Shown here: piece after piece, positions 56,649 through 64,000 of the stretch
Position numbering within the stretch: position 1 is the first letter of the stretch
Layout: each line of letters starts with the position of its first letter
Source of the DNA: Galeruca laticollis
Lineage: Eukaryota > Arthropoda > Insecta > Coleoptera > Chrysomelidae
Assembly (NCBI GenBank): GCA_963921935.1
Contig: OY998185.1
Coordinates: forward strand, 60,651,717 to 60,715,716
Reading direction: 5' to 3'
Length of the DNA stretch: 64,000 nt
Position numbers and translations under genes: made by a program
The notes under the pieces: model-generated
Told to the model about the DNA's origin: nothing
Seen by the model: the letters and a program-made list of their open reading frames with translations, nothing else
Databases searched by the model: none

Positions 56649-56673
56649 GAAAATAATTGGGTGTGTGTCAAAA

Positions 56674-56679
56674 AATAAA
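56674..56679 (+). promoter_or_regulatory. Poly(A) signal of gene A
   Basis: AATAAA lies 25 nt after the gene A stop codon. Such hexamers are frequent in AT-rich DNA, so the call rests on its position. Confidence 0.5.
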
Positions 56680-57640
56680 TAGAAAAATACTCACTTTTGT
56701 TTTAAGTAGATACTGAACTATACTAATGTGCCTAATTTCGTCTCTGTCAATTTAATCAAATTTTTAAAGCACAAAAACAACTTTTGTGGAAGCCTTTAAA
56801 TGGAATTAAAAATAGATTATATGTTATGAAATAGTTTTTATATAATTCCTGAATATTATAATAAATTATTTATTAGTAATATATTTTTCATAAAACAACA
56901 TTAGTATTTTATTTAGAAAAAACCTTTTAATTTGTGAAATCTATTCAATATAATTTTTTCCGGAGAATGAAAATGTTTTCGTTAAGTTATTGTTGTAACA
57001 AAAAGGGAATAGACTGACTATTTTAATGTCAACATTATATACTTTATTAATGTATATCAGTAATGACTTCACTAAAAAAAATGTCTTATTCCACTACTTG
57101 ACATTCGACTACCATCTATTCATATGACTTACAAATACAGGCTCGGTTACAGAAACCGACAGTAGACAAAAACGGGCTCAGCGGACTTAACTGTCAGCTA
57201 TTATATAGGGTATAACCTTAGACTAGGAATTAACCATCTTAACAAAATCAAAAGTCCACTTTAAAATCACTTTAATAGCTCAATAATCACAAAAAACTCT
57301 CCGGTGTTCACTATAGCGTTGACCACCAAAAAATGGCGTCGGCTTTGAAATATGCATCAAACCGTCACCACAGCTTGCATAGAGACTTACGCGCCCCCTC
57401 TCTTTCCTAGTCTAAGGGTATAACAGTTATGAAAGGTTACAAATTATCTATAAAAAAATATTATGCAAGCAAATTGCCCAAGATGGTATTCTTTCCTGAA
57501 GGTCTAAATAAGCTTGCATATTAAATATAGATAAAACCATGTGTTAGAAATAATTTTAAATATCGTAACAAGTAGGTTGTTGTTTATTGGTAACTAAAAA
57601 AGAGAACTGTCAGTTTAAAAATGTTTATGTCATGTAATGT
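56680..57640. other. Intergenic sequence after gene A
   Basis: No gene seen. Less AT-biased around 57150-57420. Confidence 0.45.
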
Positions 57641-57672
57641 TAGCTGCTAATTCCATCCATCCATCCATGGCT

Positions 57673-59405
57673 CTACAACCCGGGGTGGGTCTTGGCCGCC
57701 TCAACAATTCTCCTCCATTCATGTCGATCCTGAGTACTTTCTTCCCAATTAAGGACTCCCAAAGTTTGCAGGTCCTTGTGTATATTATCACGCCATCGAA
57801 GTTTTGGGCGCCCAAGTGGTCTTTTGTTGTTAGGGGCTTCTTCCCAGACCATTTTAATTAGCCTTGAGTCATTACTCCTCTGGACATGTCCCAGCCATCT
57901 TAATCTGTTGGATTTAATTTCTTGTACTATACTTGGGCTATTATATAGTTCATATACCTCATTGTTCGTGCGCCTCCTATACCGCACTGTTTGTTGATCC
58001 CAGACTCCTCCGTATATTTTCCTAAGGATCTTTCTTTCGAAACGATTGAGTAGTAGCGTGTCTTGTACCGTCATGGTCCATGTTTCGCTGCCGTATGTTA
58101 CAACTGGTCTTATAATAGTTTTATATATGTTTATTTTCGTTTGCCTTGTCAGAGTCCTTGATCTTAATAATTGTTGGGTTGCATAATAGCATTTATTTCC
58201 TTGAAGTATACGCTGTTTAATTTCTACTTTAACGTTATTATCTGATGTTATTAGAGCTCCTAGATATTGAAAAGTCTGTACATGTTCGAAGTTGTATTCG
58301 TCCATAGTAACATTTTGACGTATTCGATCTCGTCCTACGTTTCGTGTCATATGCATATACTTAGTTTTTTCCTCATTGACTTTCAGTCCCATTTTCTTTG
58401 CCTCTTTTTCTAGTTTTATAAAGGCTTCCTTCACGTTAACTGTACTTCTTCCTACAACATCTAGATCATCTGCATAAGCTAGAATCAGGCAGGGTCCATT
58501 ATGGCCGAATATGTTCGTAGTTAGTTCGGTTCGTCTTACTACCTTCTCGAAGGCTATGTTAAATAGAGCCGGCGACAGTGCATCCCCTTGTTTAAGTCCA
58601 GTTGTTATTTCAAAGGTTTCGCTGTAGTGACCTTCTATTTTAATTGAACTGGTATTCCGGGTATTCCAAGTTCTTCTAGTGCTGTCCATAAGCTTGCTCT
58701 GATGATGCTATCATACGCTTGTTTAAAGTCTACGAATAAATTGTGTAGGTCTCTATTAAATTCCCAGCATTTTTCTAACAGTTGTCTTAACGTAAAAAGT
58801 TGGTCTCTTGTTGACCGTTTCCTTCTGAATCCACTTTGGTATTCTCCAACTATTTCTTCTGAGTACGGTGTTATTCGCTTTTTAATTATATTAGACAACA
58901 CTTTATATGATGTGTTAAGGAGTGTGATACCTCGGTAGTTGTTGCATGCCAATCTATTTCCCTTCTTATGTATTGGTTTAATAACTCCTTCCTTCCATTC
59001 GTCTGGCATCGATTCCTGTTCCCATATTTTTTGTATTAGCTGATGTATAGTCTCCACTATTCTATGTCCACCTTCCTTTAGGCATTCCGCGGGAATGCCA
59101 TCTCTTCCTGCTGCTTTATTATTTTTTAGTTGTTTTATTGCTTGAGTTGTTTCTTCAATGGATGGTGGACCAACCCAAACTTCAGCCATATGTCGCTTAT
59201 CCTCTTCTTGGTATGTCGGGTCTTCTATATTAAGTAATTTGTTAAAGTATTCTCTCCAGGTGTCGATGATCTCTTGTTTACTAGTCATAAGTTCACCTTC
59301 ATTGTTCATAAGCATTGTAGTGGTTCTTGGGCGAAATCCTTTTTTATGCGTGCTAACTTGTTTATAGAATTTTCTTATGTTCCCATGTGCTCTGTTTGTT
59401 TCCAA
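57673..59405 (-). pseudogene. RTE LINE reverse transcriptase and C-terminus
   Basis: In two overlapping frames (59405-58635 and 58689-57673). IKPIHKKGNRLACNNYRGIT, LHNLFVDFKQAYDSI (first Asp), a frame slip near 58650 that drops about 6 residues, GLKQGDALSPALFNI, LILAYADDLDVVGRS (YADD), TYGSETWTMTVQD, and the RTE tail RLRWLGHVQRSNDSRLIKMV. Nearly full RT but not one open frame. Confidence 0.9.
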
Positions 59406-59414
59406 TTCCTGTAG

Positions 59415-60250
59415 TTATTCATTTTGCCATTCTCTTTTCTTTTTTCTCGTAAGTTTTTGTATTCTATTTCTTAGGTTATGGAACTTATTCCTGTTTTCCT
59501 CTGATGGGTTTTGTAACATCTTAGTTCTTGCTCCATACTTTTCTCCGTTAAGATCTTGACATTCTGTATCGAACCATAGCTTCTTTTTTGTATTTTGTTT
59601 TTCTCCAAGGATTTCTTTGCTGGCCTCTCGGATTGTTTCCTTTATTGTCTTCCACATCTCTTCTACTTCTAGATTCTGCATATTTATTTCTCTGCATTAT
59701 TGTTCTATTTTTTGTTGATATCGATCTTTAACTTCTTGTTGTTTTAGTTTTTCGATATTCCACTGTACTTCTATCTTTTGGCTTTTCTCCTTCCTTGCAG
59801 CTAGTCGTAGTCTAGTTTTGGCTTTAATCAAAATATGATCCGTATCTCCATCGGCTCCCCTACAGCTTCTAACGTCTATTATGTGAGATCCGTGTCTGCT
59901 GTCTATCAGTACGTGATCGATCTGATTCCTTGTTATACCGTCGTTAGATATCCATGTCTGCTTGTGTATATCTTTATGAGGGAACATTGTAGATTTTATC
60001 AATAGGTTATTCGAAACTGCAAAGTCGACTAGCCTGTTTCCGTTGTCGTTAGAAGAAGCATGTAAGCTGTGCTTTCCAAACTGTAGTTGTGATGTCTCTT
60101 CTCTTCCTACTTTGGCGTTATAATCTCCTAGAACCAGCATCATATCTTCCTTTGGTATTTCATTTACTGTTTGTTCTAGTTGTTCATAGAAAGCATCCTT
60201 GGTCCCTTCTTCGGCTTCCTCGGTTGGTGCATGTACTGCTAATATAATAA
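59415..60250 (-). pseudogene. RTE LINE endonuclease and linker
   Basis: MMLVLGDYNAKVG (GD.N), NGNRLVDFAVSNNLLI, QTWISNDGITRNQIDHVLI and RSCRGADGDTDHILIKAK (DH) are the late APE motifs. The N-terminus is missing by truncation. A stop near 59697 separates it from a linker (LEVEEMWKTIKETIREASKE, 59681-59415) leading to RT. Confidence 0.87.
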
Positions 60251-60580
60251 TAGCTGCTAATTGGTCTTAAATAAATTGCATATTTCAACCGGGATAATTA
60301 CTTTAAAAACTAAAAACCTAACACAATGAGCATAACCTATTAAAATAAAATGAATGAATACTTAACAATAATTGAAAAATAAGATCAGCTGCCTGATACT
60401 GATAACAACTATAAGAATTGGCGTATGTCATATAGCGAGTACATTTCCGCAACGTTGTCAAACTTTAAAACCAGTAGAAGATTGAGGAAACATAAAACAA
60501 TGAGGTTATGCTATGAATATTAACACATAACAGCAAATGTTAGGTTAAACGGTTCAATTTAAGACTTAATTTGAAAACCT

Positions 60581-60586
60581 TTATTA
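60581..60586 (-). promoter_or_regulatory. Poly(A) signal of gene B
   Basis: AATAAA on the minus strand, about 26 nt after the stop of gene B, mirroring gene A. Confidence 0.5.
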
Positions 60587-60611
60587 AAGAGTAACATTTT
60601 TTTCATATTTC

Positions 60612-60736
60612 TCATTCGATTTTCTTATAATTTCCGTGAACATCGTCTTGGTATTTATAAACACACATTATATACTTGTTCTTATTCTTCTTCTTCTTTT
60701 TTATCATTCCATTATCGGATGATTCTTTTGTCATTT
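60612..60736 (-). CDS. Gene B terminal exon
   Basis: Follows a tiny 51-bp intron (60737-60787). Adds about 41 polar, Lys-rich residues (TKESSDNGMIKKKKKNKNK) and ends in TGA at 60614-60612. Confidence 0.75.
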
Positions 60737-63236
60737 CTAAAAAATTTAAACAAATAAAAACGAACAAATCACCGATTGATGTCCTACCTTTTTTATACAA
60801 ATATCTAGCAATCGCTACAAACGGCGATTCAAATGCTAAACACAAAATAGTAGAAGCTATTATAGTGAATATTACATCACCCACATATCCATGGATCTAA
60901 AAAATTGAATTTATAAGTAAATTAGTAATAGGAGAAAGCAATCCCACCGTATCATCGTGAATTAAACCCTACTGAATTGATTTGAACCCAGTCACAGTTT
61001 ATAAGCTAAAACATAGACAAATCATAACCTAAAAGCAGCTATATCACTCTGCCAATTTTCTCCCATGCACTCCTGTGAATCAAATTCAAGATGCGCAGAA
61101 AATTTATCATTTATTACGCACAGTTGTCGGCACGTCCAAACGCGAGGGAAACAATTTAGTGTTGCGCAGTGTAAAAATAACATAGAGATCAAAGGTGGTG
61201 CAGGGTTGCCAGCTCGGTCGATTTTAAAAGTCAACATTGCGAGTAAAATTTCGTGTTTGCGGTTATTTGGGCGATATCATATATTTTGGTGGCGCATATA
61301 GGCGATTTTTTAATAGATTTTTCCTATAGAAACAAAACAGATAGAAATATGAACCACATTTAGCTTCATCTTCTTTCAGTTGGCATTTTAATGCATCTCG
61401 TAATCCCACCTTTAGCTGAAAACACAGATCACAGAACTAGCTTGTTTTCACATTAATACATTTGAAATGACATTCAGACAATTTATTCCGACATTTTTTA
61501 TTGTAGGTGATTCCGGAAAATGACTTGAACAGAAGTTATGGAATAAGAAAAGTAGTGTTTAATGTCGATATTTCCCAACAAAAAATCTATAGAAAGTGCA
61601 ATTATATTTTTTGAGTGATAGATAGCGCCAACTAGCGGAGCACTTTGTAAGCATGTTTAGAGCGAATTGAAATTATCACAAAGTTCAAGAGCATGTGGTT
61701 TCCAAAATATAACCGGTTGCTTAAGCAACAACTTAAGCAGCCTTAGAACCGCTTTTTCGTATAGTGCCAATGTGTGGTACGACGAGTGAACACAGAGGAA
61801 TAATTTGAAATTCGTCAACTTTAATTTCAGTGTGAGCGTGAATATACCATGTATATGTTGGGGCTAGTACACAAATTAACTCAAATATTTTTATTTAATG
61901 AACCTCATTCATCCATTTTTTTAATCTATAGAACTACACCGGGAGTTAGTGATAGATTTTCAGGCGTAATTTCACAGTACCTGGCTTTTGGAGTACATTG
62001 AGGTATAGAAATGCTAAGGATAATTAGCCATACATTGGTGAATGTATGAACAATTTAGTGTTCGTTATTCATAAAAAAAGTTAGTTAATATTTGTTTCAA
62101 AATTAAGCATTTCGATACGATTTCCAGCAGGCTGTAATATGCTTTAAAATGAAATTCAACGAAAAAACCAATGGAAAAGTCAATAGTGCTATCAACGCGA
62201 CAATCGATTACAATAATTTCCTGTCAACTGATTATAATCAGTCAAAATTATGATGCTATTGAAAATAATCGTGAATCGGAAGCATGTGATTGGTCGAAAA
62301 ATTTAAATAAACTACCGTTTGTCTATGGGTTATGTAATGTGAGTGATATTTTGCAATTGTATATTACATTTTAAGTTAACAGCTTCTATCAAATTAAACG
62401 TGATTAAACTAAATGAACTCGTGAAAAGTGTGAAATACACGTGAAATGAACTAAAATAATGATGAGGTTATGTCACTATTGATTTGTAAAATGACATGAG
62501 AAATGACAATTTTTTTTATCGTTCAACAAACATCAATCCTTTTTCGATTTCGATTATAAGCAAAATCGGAATCAAGATCGAAGTGTTGAATAGCACTATT
62601 GGCATACCGTTTACGTGAGTCCATAGGGTCACATCGCACATGTGAACTTGTATTTAAAAATAATTATATATCCGCGTTTAGGAACAGTCTGCCATTGAGT
62701 AGTTTTACATGTTTATGCTATACCTGAGCAAAAAAATGGCATACCGCTTGCCTAAGGGCACCTCACATTAAAAAAATCTAGTAAATTTTTATTTTCTATA
62801 TAAAGAACACGGAAATATTCACCAATGTATGGCTTATTATTGTTATAATATCCATTCCTCAATATACTCCAATGGTCATATTGTAAGAAATCACTTCCGA
62901 AAACACGAGAGACGATGTTCAACACTTACCCCGAACCAATTCGGAACTAATAGTAACAACATATGTAAGGCGATTATTCACATTATAAAAAAAAGTTAAG
63001 ATGTGGAAGCTACATAACGTCAGCACAATGTTATAGAACCTGTAGTAATTGACTCAATAGAAGGTTTTATTTATGTTTATGACTTATACTCACATTATTG
63101 ACGATGTTGAAGTAAGTTGAATGCTGTTTGGATCCAATGAAATACGCTATTATCATCACATGAGTCAAATAAGCACTATATGTTAATTTTACGAATACTC
63201 TGAATATAGGCAATGACAGAAATGTATTAATCAAAC
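60612..63236 (-). CDS. Gene B: second nrf-6-like acyltransferase, last three exons
   Basis: Exons on the minus strand: 63236-63094 (143 bp), 60896-60788 (109 bp) and 60736-60612 (125 bp with TGA), joined by GT-AG introns. Phases are 1, 0 and 1, exactly as in gene A exons 11-13. The product reads LINTFLSLPIFRVFVKLTYS, AYLTHVMIIAYFIG, then GDVIFTIIASTILCLAFESP and a Lys-rich tail (IKKKKKNKNK). The gene converges on gene A. The rest of it lies beyond 64000. Likely a tandem-derived paralogue with the same membrane acyltransferase role. Confidence 0.9.
60788..60896 (-). CDS. Gene B exon (matches gene A exon 12)
   Basis: Acceptor AATTTTTTAG, donor GTAGGA (weaker). Encodes the last membrane helix VIFTIIASTILCLAF and ESPFVAIARYLYKK, the 'E.P...LEK' position of the family. 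Confidence 0.88.
60897..63093. other. Intron of gene B
   Basis: 2.2 kb of intron with no recognised element or gene; the small ORFs at 61022-61301 and 62171-62374 carry no known motif. Confidence 0.45.
63094..63236 (-). CDS. Gene B exon (matches gene A exon 11)
   Basis: Acceptor TATTTTGTAG before 63236, donor GTGAGT after 63094. Encodes LINTFLSLPIFRVFVKLTYS and AYLTHVMII, the 'L..P.F..L..LTY..YL.H' motif. Same 143-bp length as gene A exon 11. Confidence 0.92.
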
Positions 63237-63536
63237 CTACAAAATAGAGGTACAAATAAAAAAAGAACTGTCTCATATTAATAAATAAATGCAGTATACG
63301 ATTGGATCTAAAAATAGTTATAAAATATCATCTTTGACAAATATCATTAATGGCTGCATTCAGGGAATAGCACCGCCTAAAACGGTCGACTGAACGTACT
63401 AAATTCGGCGTAGTTTGCTGCAGCACTTTGTGCAGATGTCAAGCATATATTTTTAACACTTTAACGCTGCAAGTTCGATGCTGTAAATAAAGCGGAGTTA
63501 AAAAAATAGAGCGAAAAATGAATTTAAATAATTTGG
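63237..63536. other. Intron sequence upstream of the gene B exon
   Basis: No further gene B exon is visible here; the preceding exon (the RP-W-A block) must lie beyond the window. Confidence 0.45.
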
Positions 63537-63743
63537 GTGCGGTTGATCCTATTTAGTACTATCGACTTACAATCAGCCTACCATCAAATTCCCATACAGA
63601 ACAGTGACACAATTTATACTGCGTTTAAAGTGAATGGCAAACTTTATCAATTCCGGCGGATCCCATTTGGTGTTACGAATGGCGTTTCTGAATTTCAAAG
63701 AGCTATCGACAGGATAATCGAAACTGAAAAGTTACAAGCATAG
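63537..63743 (+). pseudogene. Ty3/gypsy reverse transcriptase fragment
   Basis: Reads FSTIDLQSAYHQIPI (first catalytic Asp region), YTAFKVNGKLYQFRRIPFGV and SEFQRAIDRII, a continuous 65-residue piece of Ty3/gypsy RT. It stops before the YVDD motif, and no LTRs or other domains are near. A short relic in antisense to gene B. Confidence 0.85.
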
Positions 63744-64000
63744 ATATATAATACAAGTATAGATACAATTATTTACATTGAAAGGCGGTCAATCATTAAA
63801 AAAAGACGTAATGCGTAGCTATTTCGTAAACTTAAGAAATAAGAACCGACATCCCTTGTGGTTTGACGTGATGTGCGCAATTGCCAGATTGTACTTATCC
63901 ATAGCACTGATCGATTTGGTGAAATTATTTTGATAGGTAAAATTACTACCTACCCCTATTTATTGGTTCCACATATTTCACATGGATACATACTGTTTAA
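63744..64000. other. Window edge, nothing recognised
   Basis: No supported feature in the last 257 bp. Confidence 0.4.

Larger units (their letters stand above)
57653..60250 (-). mobile_element. RTE-type LINE, 5'-truncated, 12-bp target duplication
   Basis: TAGCTGCTAATT at 57641-57652 and 60251-60262 brackets the insert. The 3' end (minus) carries an (ATGG)n run at 57655-57668, typical of RTE tails. It encodes an APE endonuclease remnant (from about 60240), RT and a C-terminal domain, broken into several frames. It sits between the two convergent nrf-6-like genes. Confidence 0.92.

Noticed and set aside
56300..56310. Gene A ending at the TAA just after exon 12
   Set aside because: Possible as an alternative end, but the GTGAGT donor, the in-phase exon 13 and the matching structure of gene B favour splicing.
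63537..63743. Endogenous retrovirus
   Set aside because: Only a 65-residue piece of Ty3/gypsy RT is present, with no LTR, envelope or other domain, so nothing beyond a retrotransposon relic can be claimed.

Overview
This is eukaryotic, AT-rich, intron-rich DNA from an insect, most likely a beetle (the order is an inference from the transposon mix, not proven). The backbone is one plus-strand host gene, here called gene A. It is a 13-exon 'nose resistant to fluoxetine protein 6' (nrf-6)-like multi-pass acyltransferase running from 967 to 56648. I rebuilt it from splice sites: the exons sum to 1959 nt, every junction keeps frame, and the product is 652 residues with a signal peptide, an N-terminal NRF domain and an acyltransferase-3 membrane domain. 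A second, convergent nrf-6-like gene (gene B, minus strand) enters from the right. Its last three exons lie at 63236-63094, 60896-60788 and 60736-60612, and its intron phases and one exon length (143 bp) match gene A.

Almost everything else is transposons and satellites packed into gene A's introns. Intron 1 (1157-17809) holds a ~150-bp satellite with higher-order structure (1230-5060), a 444-bp MITE, a decayed Merlin/ISXO2-like element containing a 92-94-bp hairpin array, and four Penelope-like element (PLE) copies or derivatives set in (TA)n tracts. Several of these carry hammerhead-ribozyme-like cores. Intron 2 (18004-26771) has a foldback structure around a hAT transposase remnant, then a pogo-like element broken by a piggyBac and by a LINE. 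Intron 3 (26918-34045) is nearly filled by a ~7-kb element with 22-bp terminal inverted repeats. It encodes a DUF7869-type protein with a possible D-D-E triad, and it was itself hit by a PLE (11-bp target duplication) and by at least one other insertion.

Intron 5 (34496-40760) is filled by a 6.2-kb THAP-domain (P-like) element with GCGAYAT subterminal repeats and a nested I-type LINE. Intron 9 (42592-49218) has a PLE directly at the splice donor, a mariner-like long-TIR MITE split by a hAT element with an 8-bp target duplication, and a second higher-order satellite of ~110/330/1000 bp. Intron 10 (49406-55970) has a complete but mutated Ty1/copia element with 259-bp LTRs. Between genes A and B lies a 5'-truncated RTE-type LINE with a 12-bp target duplication. 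A Ty3/gypsy reverse transcriptase scrap is at the right edge.

Only genes A and B look like working host genes. The transposon ORFs mostly carry stops, frameshifts or deletions. The main points of interest are the ribozyme-bearing PLEs in TA microsatellites, the DUF7869 element, the two higher-order satellites, and TE insertions within 8-15 nt of splice donors that have left the host exons intact.
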